Positions 54,731-64,000 of a DNA stretch of 64,000 bases are shown piece by piece. Made by a program: the position numbers and the translations under genes. Position 1 is the first letter of the stretch. Every line of letters starts with the position of its first letter. This DNA comes from Telopea speciosissima (Eukaryota; Streptophyta; Magnoliopsida; Proteales; Proteaceae): NCBI RefSeq assembly GCF_018873765.1, contig NC_057926.1, positions 56,619,378 to 56,683,377 on the forward strand. Direction: 5' to 3'. Under the pieces are notes generated by a model. It saw only the letters and a program-made list of their open reading frames with translations. It ran no database searches and had not been told where the DNA came from.

Positions 54731-56221
54731 TGTAGACACTGAATTTTATCACCTCTCAGCGATGATGATAACAGGACACGGACAGACATCGGTATCTCTC
54801 TCAAGAAGGACTCTTATCCCTACATCTAAACCAAATCACCCTAATATCCTTAAAATGACTTATAAGACCCTTTTACCAAATGCTGAAGGAGGTATTGCTC
54901 ACCCTCCCCAACCACGACGGTTCCACTAACCGGTTAGCGGGCCGTGGGGGTCTAGGGGGACAGGCAGCCCCCTGCGGGAGGATGTAGGGGTTCGGAGCCC
55001 CCCGACAGAAAATTTTCTAAAGAGTCAAAAAGGAAAAGAAAACCCATAGGCCCAGACAGAACCCCAATACTAGAGGAGCCCATTTAAGAGCCAAAATCAA
55101 GGAAAATTGGCACTGCGCCCCCACGACGCCGTGGACACTCCCATAGCACCGTGGGGACCCACCACCGCACCACTGTATTTTTTTCACGTCGTCGTAAAGG
55201 GGTGTGATATCAGCCTGCTGACGTCATCCATGACGCAGTGAAAAAGTCCCCCATGGCACTGTGGAGGACTTATCTGGCCCAGCTTGTGGGACACTCCCCC
55301 CTATAAATAGGAAGGTCCCCCTCCCTTGTTTTACACAAAATTTTCGGGCAGAGAGACCCTCCCAGCTCAATTTTTTTACCTATTTTTTCCCAATTCTCTC
55401 CCTCTTGAGCATCTGTTGGAGCGAGACTCCAAAGGCATAGGTAGATCCTTTGATTATCCACGAGTAAAGAGCGGTTCTTATCCCGAAACTTCGTTATCCC
55501 GTCAGTATATAGATAACGAAAAAATCCCCTTTGCAGCCGTTATTCTGTCTGCATACAGATAACGAGAATCCCTTATATAGTCGTTGCTCTGCCCAAAGTG
55601 AGTGACGAAACCCATCTCATATAGTCCTTACTCTGTCCGACAAGAGAGAGGCATGCCGATCGTCCGTCTCCACCTGAGCCATGGGACATCGAATATTTCG
55701 TATTTGGTGCATTTTCATTTATTTCTTATATTTCTTGACAGGTATCTGTCTGTTTCTTTCTTATTATTTTTGGAGTAATATAGACAATTAAAGTAATTCG
55801 CTTTAGTGTACATTGTAAATGATTTCTTCTTTGTCATGATTAGTGCATCATAACCTCGCCTTGCATGTTAGTATATGATATAGTATTAAGGGAGAATATT
55901 CGAAAATAAGCATCTAGTAGAAAAAGCGATTTATTCGGACGAGGTGGGTGCCTAACACCTTCCCACACTCGTAACCTGACTACTTACCCTGAATCTCTGA
56001 TCAGACCATATGGAATCACGTAGCCCTTTTCCGCTAACCCCTGATGGGGCTACACCCATTGGGTCCTAGGCCCTAATCCTACATGGCGACTCCATTTCTT
56101 TATGAAGTATGATCACAATCCCCATGATGATATGTCGAAACGATATACCGTTATTCATCGAAGCCAATCCTTGTCACCATAAGGCTGAGGAACCCTTGTC
56201 CCGAGGATCACGGTACTTACA
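54731..56221 (+). mobile_element. Solo LTR, about 1.49 kb, inserted in a MITE
   Basis: TGTAGACACTG...GTACTTACA is flanked by CACCT on both sides (54726-54730, 56222-56226). A TATA-like CTATAAATAG sits at 55301-55310, followed by repeated TTCGTTATCCCGTCAGTATA-type segments (55480-55640). TGTAGACAC starts are common in Tat/Ogre-type Ty3 LTRs, so that clade is a guess. A TGGCGACTCC string at 56084 could be a primer site of a shorter LTR, but the CACCT duplication favours the longer unit. Confidence 0.7.
55301..55310 (+). promoter_or_regulatory. TATA box of the solo LTR
   Basis: CTATAAATAG, located where the U3/R border of an LTR would be expected. Confidence 0.5.
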
Positions 56222-56321
56222 CACCTCTGCCCCCTTATTTTAAGGAAGAGAGAGATAGACACATGGCAGTGCTGGCGTAGGCCACACTCCCATATAGAAA
56301 ACTGCTTCCCTAAAAAATTAG

Positions 56322-56502
56322 TCAAGATATTATCATATTTAAATTTAGATATCAGATTCCTTGGTGGATATGAATTTAGATAATTAAATAAGATTTTCCA
56401 TCAAATATTGAATTAGATACGGATGACAGATATGCTAGATAGAAGGAATTGATTGATAATAGTATTGTACTTTTGCTCCAATCTTACTATAAAAGCTAAT
56501 TC
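56322..56502. other. AT-rich spacer
   Basis: No feature recognised. Confidence 0.5.
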
Positions 56503-57600
56503 TTTTTTTTTTTTTTTGGAAGAAGGAAAGGAGTATATATTATAAGGAAATGAATCTACAACCTAAAATAACGGTGTCCAACTGCATCCTTATGCAGGAG
56601 GTCAGGCAAAAGGTTAGGAACACTAGAAATACACAGATGTAACTCCTGGTTTGTGTAAGCGAAACCAGCCAAAAAATCTGCACAGAAGTTAGACTCACGA
56701 ATATGGAATTGGAACACAATACGTCTAAAGGAGTCACGCAAGTCCCAAATGATATGTAAGATGTCCATGACAGGCCAAGGGGATTTCATGTGGCCATTGA
56801 TGATGTTAATCACCATCAAGGAATCCGATTGGCATTGGATTTGGTCCAGTCCGAGGCTGATGGCTTTGTGAAGGCCAACCTTGATGGCCAGCAGCTCCAT
56901 ACGAAGAATACTGATGTCCGAGGTCCCTCCAACGATGGCGAAGATGGCCTGACTGAGGTGGTTGTGGCTGATGGTGCCATAGCCAGTAGCAGAAGATCGA
57001 ATAGAGCCGTCACAGTTGATAGTCGTCCAGGCCCAAGGTGGAGCAATCCACGAGAAAGGCGTTTCTCGGCCAGAGGTGAAGGAGATGGGCAAACGCCATC
57101 TATTAAAAAAATCCCTTGAGGATGGGGAGTCCGGAACAGATTGCTGGTATCCAGTGAAGCCCAACATGGTATCCCGGATGATGACGAGGATGATAGAAGA
57201 AGGATGAAGAGCCTGGTTCTAAAAGGCCCGTTCATTTCTTTAGGCCCAAATACGATAGATGACGGCCGAGAAACAAAATTGCCTAACCTTAGCAATAAGG
57301 GAGGATCCTATGAAATTATTGGATGCCCATGCGAGTTCACCTTGCCAAGTACCAGACGACGTATGTCTAAAGCCACATAGCAGCAGGATCTTAGACCAGA
57401 CGGTTGTCGAGTAAGAGCAGGTAAAGAATAGATGGTCAAGCTTGTGCCAAGTGACCTTCGGAGAAGGCTGTCGGATGACGTTCCAGGCTGACTTGACTGA
57501 AAAATGGCTGGCCAACTCAGGAGTCCAAACCACGGTGTCTTCTGACAGTCGAAGGAGGCAACGAGTCTGTTTGGACTAAAACTTGACATCCGAACAATGA
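56503..57600 (-). mobile_element. L1 LINE 3' end with zf-RVT and RNase H, minus strand
   Basis: A T run at 56503-56517 is the poly-A tail on the minus strand. The frame at 57240-57533 has HKLDHLFFTCSYSTTVWSKI, the zf-RVT end. The frame at 56556-57167 has TTINCDGSIRSS, RMELLAIKVGLHKAISLG and CQSDSLMVINIING, with the Asp-Glu-Asp of RNase H (RVT_3), typical of plant L1s that acquired this domain. It is 5'-truncated and frameshifted. Confidence 0.88.
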
Positions 57601-57679
57601 ACATGGAGAGGGGGAGAGACTATACTAGCTACAAAATATGGGGTCACCTTCATTCTTGCTCAACTGCTTTGTCTCTGGT

Positions 57680-58452
57680 CTCAGACTAGACCTCCACAGT
57701 GAGGTGCTGACCTTTCGCCCAACGACGATGGCCCAAGCCTTGGGGTTCGCCCGGCTTTAGGAGGCGAAGCTTCTCGACACTCGTCGTCCCTTCACTCGCT
57801 CTCATCAGGCCCCGTGCCCTTGCTTCTACCGGCTCCACAGTCATCATCGGGTGCTTCCCTGACCCCTACCACACCACCTCGTGTCCCCATTCGTCGATTA
57901 TCACCTACAAAAATGCAAGCTCGCCGTGACAAGGGGCTTCGCTATAACTGTGATGAGCGCTTTGTGGCCAGTCACCGGTGCAAAACACATCAACTGTTCC
58001 TTCTTGAATATGACAATGACATACTTGCACCAAAGATCCACGAATATACAGAGGTTCTTGATCCTCCTGAGGCTGACTCTGTTCTTCAATCGGAGCTGTC
58101 TTACCACGCTTTAGTGGGTCACTCGTCACCAACAATGCTACGCTTCACAGGAATTATCACAGGCTCTCCGATCCAAATCCTAATTGATGGGGGCAACACC
58201 CACAATTTTATCCAGAGCAGGGTGGCTCACCACCCCGGCTTGGCTATTACGGCGGATCTGAAAGTCTCTATTCTGGTTGGCAATGGGCAGCGCTTGTCAA
58301 GCGAAGGTGAGGTAAACCAACTGGCCATTCAAATTCATGCTCATACTATTACTATTGATGCCTTTGTTCTGCCTCTGTTTGGGGCTGATTTGGTATTGGG
58401 CGTTCAATGGCTAGCTCGCCTTCGACCAGTACTCTTTGATTATAAGAATTAA
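57680..58452 (+). pseudogene. Ty3 Gag end and protease
   Basis: LTFRPTTMAQALGFARL and EAKLL are the Gag C-terminal helix region, in a shifted frame. The zinc-knuckle area reads YNCDERFVASHRCK and is degenerate. The protease has IQILIDGGNTHNFIQ (active-site DGGNTH where DSGSTH is usual) and GADLVLGVQWL. The frame ends with TAA at 58450. Confidence 0.85.
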
Positions 58453-58464
58453 ACAGTCGAATTC

Positions 58465-59264
58465 ATGTCTGGTGCCACGAGGGTTTTACTTAAGGGAGAC
58501 TCCCCAACCACCCCACCACCTCTACAGTTCTACCACTTTCGACGTATCATGGAGACAGATTCTTGTGTGGCTCTGTTCCACTTAGAAGTCCATCACACTG
58601 TGACCAAGCTGCCCACCAACGATGATGTCAACCTACACCAGCTACTGCATTCCTTTGATTCGGTCTGCACTATTCCTCATGGGCTTCCCCCACCAAGGGC
58701 TCAAGACCACTCTATTACCTTACAACTAGGATCCCAGCCTGTGAATGTCAAGCCTTACAGATACCCTCACTTCCAAAAATCTAAGATAGAGAAGCTAGTT
58801 TTTGCTATGTTAGCCGATGGGATTATACGGCCTAGCACAAGTCCATTCTCTTCACCGGTATTGCTGGTCAAGAAGAAGGATGGAACGTGGCATTTTTGTG
58901 TCGATTATCGAGCGCTTAATGCCATGACAGTCAAGGACCGGTTCCCAATTCCCATAGTGGATGAGCTTTTGGATGAATTACATGGCGCCAAATTTTTTTC
59001 CAAGTTGGATCTTTGATCTGGATATCACCAAATCCGAATCCAGCCTACCGATATCCATAAGACGGCATTTCAAACACATGATGGCCATTTCAAATTTTTT
59101 GTCATGCCCTTCGGTCTCACCACCGCCCCTTCTATGTTTTAGGCGACAATGAACACCATTTTTAGGCCGTTCCTTTGCAAGTTCATGCTGGTTTTTTTTT
59201 ATGATATGCTAATTTACAGTGACACATAGGTAGCACATTAGATCACCTCACCCAGATCTTACAA
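58465..59264 (+). pseudogene. Ty3 reverse transcriptase
   Basis: [58 protein letters not shown] and AKFFSKLDL (first catalytic Asp) are clear. A stop follows at about 59014. The active site reads VFFYDMLIYS where FFDDILIYS is usual, so one catalytic Asp is lost. Confidence 0.9.
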
Positions 59265-60113
59265 GTGCTCTGTGACAACTCCTTATACGCAAAAATATCT
59301 GAGTGCTCCGTTGGTCATACCACGATTGAGTACTTAGGCCATGTAGTTCCTAACCAAGGGGTAGCGATGGATAATTCCAAAGTAGCAGCCATGTTGGCAT
59401 GGCCAATTCCCACCAACATCAAAGCATTACGTGGATTCCTCGGGCTTACAGGTTACTATAGGCGCTTTATCCGCCATTATGCCCATATTGCCGCACCCCT
59501 CACGGACCTACTCAAGAAGGGGGCCTTCAAGTGGACACCAACAGTGCAGGCAGCCTTTGTAGCCCTTCAGGTCGCTGTGACAACAACCTCAGTTTTGATT
59601 TTGCCTGACTTCACAATTCCATTCACCATGGAAACCGATGCCTCGAGGATTGGTATAGGGGTTGTTCTCTCTCAGAATTGTCACCCAATAGCCTTCTATA
59701 GTAGGATATTATGTCCCAAGATGCAGCAAGCTTCCGCCTATGTTCGCGAGATGTACGCAATTATGGAGGCATTTTCTAAGTGGCGTCAATACTTGCTTGG
59801 CCATATGTTTCACATTCGCACGGATCAACAAAGTTTGAAGGATCTTACCGAACAGGTAATTCAAACACCGGAGCAACAATGATGGCTATCCAAACTCTTG
59901 GGTTATGTATTTGATATCACTTACAAACCAAGCCGAGACAATGTGGTTGCCGATGCCCTCTCGCGATCTCCGGCGAGACTCCTTGGTTTCTCTACTCCTT
60001 CATTTGACTTCCTTGGGCAACTTCGGGCTGAAGTATCTGCCAACCTTGAATTACAAGCATTGTGCAATGGCCTAGCATCGGACCCTACAGCCTATGCTGA
60101 TTATACATTCTGA
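59265..60113 (+). pseudogene. Ty3 RT thumb and RNase H
   Basis: IEYLGHVVPNQGVAMDNSKV, LRGFLGLTGYYRRFIRHYA and then RNase H with METDASRIGIGVVL, REMYAIMEAFSKWR and IRTDQQSLKDL (catalytic Asp, Glu, Asp present). A TGA at 59880 is followed in the same frame by NVVADALSRSP. Confidence 0.9.
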
Positions 60114-60119
60114 GATGGG

Positions 60120-61076
60120 CTGTTGTATTATCGCCACCGCTTGGTCGTGGCTGCTGACTCCCCCTTAAGGGATTTATTCTTGCGGGAATTCCACTCCTCA
60201 CCTACTGGGGGACATGCTGGAGTCCTTCGCACCCTCGTGCGTATTTCGATAAATTTCTTTTGGAAGGATCTTCGTTCCAATGTTACACGATTTATCTCCC
60301 AGTGCCATATTTGCCAACAAATCAAGTCCTCTAACAGGTCCCTAGCCGGCTTATTGCAACCCTTGCCCATCTCCACTTAGGTTTGGGAAGATGTCGCAAT
60401 GGACTTTATTACCGGGTTACTCCTTTTGGGTGGGAAAACAACCATCATGGTTGTCATCGATCGGTTGATAAAGTATGGGCATTTTTGTGCCTTGCCCAGT
60501 AACTTCACAAGCAGCAAAGTAACAGCAGTTTTTGCTTCAGAAATTGTGAAGCTCCATGGTATTCCTCGCACTATAGTCAGTGATTGCGACCCCATTTTTA
60601 CCAGTGGCTTTTGGCGTGAGCTCTTTCGGCTACAGGGAACGACGCTAGCAATGAGCAGTGTATACCATCCTTAAACAGACGGCCAATCTGAAGCCTTAAA
60701 CAAGTGCTTGGAGATGTATCTTCGTAGCTTCATCATGGACGAACCATCACAGTGGGGTAAGTTTTTGGACTGAGCAGATACAACACGACCTTCCACATGG
60801 CAGCTGGCATTTTACCATTTCAGGCGTTGTATGGCTGTCCACCCCCAACTATCACCCGCTACCTCTGCAGTTCCTCCCCTATTGAAGCTCTGGATCATGA
60901 ACTACTGACTAGGGATGCCGTTTTGAACCAAAAACAACCTCCACCAAGCTCAATCTCGCATAAAGGACCAAGCAGACAAGCACAGAACTGAGGTTCAGTT
61001 CAAACCTACCGATTGGGTATTCTTAAGGCTACAGCCTTATCGCCAACAGTCAGCTGCCCTTCGCATTAATCAAAAA
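60120..61076 (+). pseudogene. Ty3 integrase
   Basis: HHCC finger: LREFHSSPTGGHAGVLRTL and CHICQQIKSSNR. Core: VAMDFITGL, IVSDCDPIFTS and, after a stop, TDGQSEALNKCLEMYLR with the catalytic Glu. Several stops (60378, 60673, 60771) and a frameshift near 60790 disable it. Confidence 0.9.
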
Positions 61077-61556
61077 TTGGGATGCCGATTCTATGGCCCC
61101 TTCCGTATCATCGAACGAATTGCCCAGGTAGCATACAAGTTGGACCTTCTGGCGTTGGCATGCATCCACCCAGTGTTTCATGTCTCAGTCCTGCACAAGT
61201 GTGTGGGTTCCCCAAATGCGCACCCCAGCGCCTTACCTATTGTGCCTACTACACTAACAGCAGCTTCACCCTTAGCTATCTTGAACTATAAATACCTCTG
61301 ACGCCAAGGCTCGTGGGTGGCGCAAGCCTTTAAACATTGGGAGGGGCTGCCCCTTGAAGACACCACTTGGGAAGACTTGGCCACCTTACGCCACTTGTTT
61401 CCTCACTTGAACCTTGAGGACAAGGTTCCTCCGCATGGGGAAAGCAATGTTGTAATATGTGGAGTAACAACTAATAATGGAGGGAATCATGCTGAGCTGG
61501 ACATAGAAGAACTCCCAACAGCCCCTATAACCAGAAGGAGTATACGACAAAGGTGA
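61077..61556 (+). pseudogene. Integrase C terminus and chromodomain-like tail
   Basis: GCRFYGPFRIIERIAQVAYK, HPVFHVSVLHKCVG and, after a stop at 61299, HWEGLPLEDTTWEDLATLRH with FPHLNLEDKV. The W.GLP...TWED pattern is the chromodomain of chromoviruses, used for chromatin targeting. Confidence 0.85.
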
Positions 61557-61789
61557 CAACCTCTGGGGTTGAGGGACTACGTGTAAGCACGCTTATGTAA
61601 TGGGAATATCAGAGTGTACCATTGGCCTATATAGAGGCAGGGTTATGTACCTAAGGACAGACAATCAATTAATATTCTAATTCTCTCATCTCTTTTTCTC
61701 TCTTCTCTCTCTCCTCTTCTTCGTCTTTCTCTCAACTCTTCTCTTCTTCTTCCTATTTTCTCTATTCATTCAGATCAGAGGTACTACAC
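61449..61789 (+). repeat. Putative 3' LTR of the chromovirus
   Basis: TGTTGTAATATG...GGTACTACA, preceded by the purine-rich GGGGAAAGCAA. It contains TATATAGAGGC at about 61630 and a CT-rich stretch. Without a 5' copy the borders are inferred. Confidence 0.55.
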
Positions 61790-61813
61790 CTTCCCTCCTG
61801 TACCTTTCTACAA

Positions 61814-61855
61814 GTGAAAAGAGTGAAAGAGAGCTCCATAGAGGGGGGGGGGGGA
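61814..61855 (+). other. Leader before the DUF761-like ATG
   Basis: Only 66 bp separate the chromovirus LTR end from the ATG. A run of 12 G lies at 61843-61854. Confidence 0.5.
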
Positions 61856-62278
61856 ATGTCCAAGCAAAGAGCGCCCTTCTTTGAAAGAGCTTTGATTAAT
61901 CTCTCAAATATTCCAATTTTCATGGAGAAAATGGGAAGATCCTCCTGTCCAAAGCTCGTTTTCTTGAAGAAGACCAGAAAGTTCAAGAAACTCAAGCTTC
62001 TTAAGTACTACAACTACGCCTACATTGAAGAATATCAGTTTTCTCCTTCAAACACTCCTCTGGTTCACTATTACAAAAAACCATTCAAGAAGAGAGGTCG
62101 TAGTCGAGTTATTCAGTCATTGTTCATTCTCTGCAGTTGTTTGGGTGGTATGAGAGTCGACGAAGAATATGAAGAAACAAATTTTGCATTGGAGGCTCCA
62201 CCAGTTATTGTTGATGGCACTGCAAAAGAATTGCCTGAACCATTGGATTCGGATGACGAAGATGATTTTGTTGATTAG
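61856..62278 (+). pseudogene. DUF761-like (cotton-fibre type) plant protein, truncated by a stop
   Basis: The frame starts MSKQRAPFFERALINLS and runs 140 codons. It contains CPKLVFLKKTRKFKKLKLLK, YIEEYQFSPSNTPLVHYYKK, LFILCSCLGGMRVDEEYE and an acidic end PLDSDDEDDFVD, then TAG. The reading frame continues past the TAG as KEELFIQRFY, and after the LTR insertion as EEMRLQMQESLLQYNEMLDR. That is the typical C-terminal helix of DUF761 proteins (FI..FY.EMRLQ.QESLLQ). The stop is thus probably a nonsense mutation where related proteins have Gln. The biochemical role of the family is unknown. Confidence 0.75.
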
Positions 62279-62309
62279 AAGGAAGAGCTGTTCATTCAGA
62301 GGTTCTATG
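62279..62309 (+). pseudogene. Out-of-use coding remnant before the insertion
   Basis: In the gene frame it encodes KEELFIQRFY, ending in CTATG (62305-62309), the left copy of the target duplication. Confidence 0.75.
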
Positions 62310-62701
62310 TATTAGAACTCATAAACTATGGGACATAGAAGCAGAACAATACTAAACAGAACTTCATTATTATTGCATATTCATTCACACCTAGATTACA
62401 AAGAAGGGGCCTCATATATATAGGCCTAAGAGAAACTACTTACCTATAATATTAGGTGTATATATGGGTGAAGGAATTCACATGTTGGAAACTCAATCAC
62501 CTATTATACACATTCCAAGAATAAAGGATTACAATATGATATTATACTATTCATGGAAGATTGAGAGAGATACATTGAAGATTGCATGAGATTATGAACT
62601 TGATTCCTAATATAACTAAACTACCTAATGTGTTGTTGAGATAAGGATGGAAGATCCTTCTCTTGTTCTAATACTAATATATTCCTAATTTATCTCTAAT
62701 A
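62310..62701 (-). repeat. 3' LTR of the small element
   Basis: TATTAGAACTCATAAACTAT...TCTCTAATA, matching 63530-63925 with few differences. Confidence 0.93.
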
Positions 62702-62865
62702 CTCCCCCGCAAGATGAGCGTGGATAGAGAAGAAACGCTCAGCTTGGATATTGAATTGAAAGGCCTACACAATCTGCAACACCCGTGTGATTGAAATGGC
62801 AAGGTCGTGGAAGACTTGGATGGAGCTCATAGGAGCTTGGGGCGGATGATTCATCAACAGAAATT

Positions 62866-63031
62866 TGAGGTGCCCGCGTGCTGTGGAGCTACTGTTGGTG
62901 GACAAATGAGACAAAGATTGAGAAGAAACTGTGTGCCCGCATGCTTTGGTGCTGCTACTGGTGCACTGATGAGACTGAAGATTGAGAAGAAATTGTGTGC
63001 TCGCGCGCTTTGGAGCTGCTGCTGGTGCATG
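62866..63031. repeat. Internal tandem repeat, about 66 bp x 2.5
   Basis: TGTGCCCGC.TGCT.TGG.GCT and GATTGAGAAGAAA.TGTGTG recur. In one plus-strand frame this gives repeated CARALW/CVPACFGA-like units. No protein family was recognised. Confidence 0.75.
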
Positions 63032-63514
63032 TAATTGAGCTGTATGTTGTTTTTTTTTTTGTGTTGTAGTCTTAAGCCCTCTACCAGAGGCACGCCTCTA
63101 AAAAGGGACCTCAACTCAGGGCACAACTTAAGGATGACGGAAATAGATAAGGCAGAGATAAGATGAAAGACAAAAGAAAGGTGGATAATTGTGGATGCTT
63201 AGTATAACTGGGCCAACGATAGCAGGAGAAAGGTGGATAGGTTTTTTTTTTTTTCTTTCTTTTTTTGACTAAAAGGGAATTAGGCCATGATGGATGAGGT
63301 GGTGATGTTACTACGGTTGCAGATGTGAGATCTCAAAGAGGGAAGGGAGTAAAAGAAACATTGAAAATTGCATAAGATTAAGAATGGCGGATCGAGTGCT
63401 CATTGGAGCCTTGAAGGAAGAATGATGGATTGAGTGCTCATTGGAGCCAGGAAACGTTGGAGATGAGAAGATTGAAAGAAAAAAAAGAAATGAATCTCTT
63501 GCTCGGTAGAACTA

Positions 63515-63529
63515 GAGGCTCTTATACCA
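63515..63529 (-). other. Primer binding site of the small element
   Basis: The minus strand reads TGGTATAAGAGCC, a variant of the tRNA-iMet site, touching the LTR. Confidence 0.8.
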
Positions 63530-63925
63530 TATTAGAACTCATAAACTATGGAACATAGAAGCAAAACAATACTAAACGGCACTTCATTATTATTGCATAC
63601 TCATTCACACCTAGATTACAAAGAAGGGGCCTCATATATATAGGCCTAAGAGAAACTATTTACCTATAATAGTAGGTGTATATATGGGTGAACGAATCCA
63701 CATGTTGGAAACTCAATCACCTATTAAACACATTCCAAGAATAAAGGATTATAATATGATATTATACTATTCATGGAAGATTGAGAGAGATACATGGAAG
63801 ATTGCATGAGATTATGAACTTGATTCCTAATATAACTAAACTACTTACCTAATGTGTTGTTGAAATAAGGATGGAAGATCCTTCTCTTATTCTAATACTA
63901 ATATATTCCTAATATATCTCTAATA
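63530..63925 (-). repeat. 5' LTR of the small element
   Basis: Partner of 62310-62701; followed by CTATG. Confidence 0.93.
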
Positions 63926-63930
63926 CTATG

Positions 63931-64000
63931 AAGAGATGAGATTGCAGATGCAGGAGTCGCTTTTGCAATACAATGAAATGTTGGACAGGGGTTGCAGTTG
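63931..64000 (+). pseudogene. Resumed DUF761-like coding sequence, runs off the window
   Basis: Continues the interrupted gene in frame after the insertion: EEMRLQMQESLLQYNEMLDR and GCS, to the window edge. It proves that the element split one exon. Confidence 0.8.

Larger units (their letters stand above)
54649..56311. mobile_element. MITE split by a solo LTR
   Basis: The ends carry GAGTGTGGCCTACACCAGCA (left) and, inverted from the right, GAGTGTGGCCTACGCCAGCA. AAAAAATTA flanks both sides (54640-54648, 56312-56320). Without the inserted LTR the MITE is about 170 bp. Confidence 0.8.
57650..61789 (+). mobile_element. Ty3 chromovirus, degenerate, 5'-truncated
   Basis: Gag end, protease, RT, RNase H, integrase and a chromodomain-like tail follow in Ty3 order (RT before integrase). 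A candidate 3' LTR closes it at 61449-61789. No 5' LTR was found; the left side meets the L1 fragment at about 57.6 kb. At least ten in-frame stops are present. Confidence 0.88.
62310..63925 (-). mobile_element. Small LTR retrotransposon (TRIM-like) inserted in the DUF761-like exon
   Basis: Two nearly identical LTRs (62310-62701, 62702-63529 internal, 63530-63925) and the exact 5-bp duplication CTATG (62305-62309, 63926-63930) define the element. A primer-site relative TGGTATAAGAGCC reads on the minus strand next to the right LTR. The polypurine tract GCGGGGGAG lies beside the left LTR. The LTR ends are TATTAG...CTAATA, not TG...CA. The 828-bp interior has no gag or pol. High LTR identity points to a recent insertion. 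Confidence 0.92.

Noticed and set aside
62310-63925. Regarding the two 390-bp repeats as a simple tandem duplication
   Set aside because: The primer site, polypurine tract and CTATG duplication identify them as LTRs.

Overview
This is nuclear DNA from a flowering plant. The evidence is GT-AG introns, plant-type host genes and plant families of LTR retrotransposons, L1 and RTE LINEs and Mutator-like (MULE) elements. The lineage cannot be fixed from the sequence. Most of the window is mobile DNA, often nested, with few host genes. No bacterial, organellar-gene, CRISPR or rRNA content was recognised.

Host genes. (1) AAR2, a U5 snRNP assembly factor, lies on the minus strand as five coding exons between 18292 and 5529. 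Its introns are swollen by RTE LINE tails, a non-autonomous LTR element and a MULE. The first exon and the C-terminal exons were not found. (2) The last three exons of an AMSH-type K63 deubiquitinase (JAMM domain) lie at 39847-40362 on the plus strand, without the upstream exons. (3) A first exon of an unidentified plant gene is at 45374-45583. (4) A single-exon Ser-rich protein of 285 aa is at 50353-51210. (5) A DUF761-like gene at 61856 to the window end carries a stop codon and is cut by a 1.6-kb LTR element with a CTATG target duplication.

Layout. 156-3605: LTR element with a short internal region. 3.6-18.3 kb: AAR2 and insertions, including an LTR element (10196-13466) and a MULE (13586-15460). 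18.7-20.4 kb: gag-only Ty3-type remnant. 20.4-24.76 kb: degenerate Ty1/copia element cut at its 3' end. 25.53-37.83 kb: a terminal-inverted-repeat element holding one L1, which itself holds a second L1. 38-48 kb: several MULE-like elements with 9-10 bp target duplications, around the AMSH exons and the 45.4-kb exon. 48-52 kb: the 285-aa gene and flanks. 52.6-56.3 kb: MITEs, one holding a solo LTR. 56.5-57.6 kb: minus-strand L1 tail. 57.65-61.79 kb: degenerate Ty3 chromovirus. 61.8-64 kb: the interrupted DUF761-like gene.

Most of the story is insertion history. Target duplications allow several nested events to be ordered. The most notable patterns are two gag/LTR elements sharing an acidic tail motif, a set of fold-back elements each built from one repeated short word, and host genes broken or isolated by insertions. 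All element coding regions carry stops or frameshifts and look inactive.
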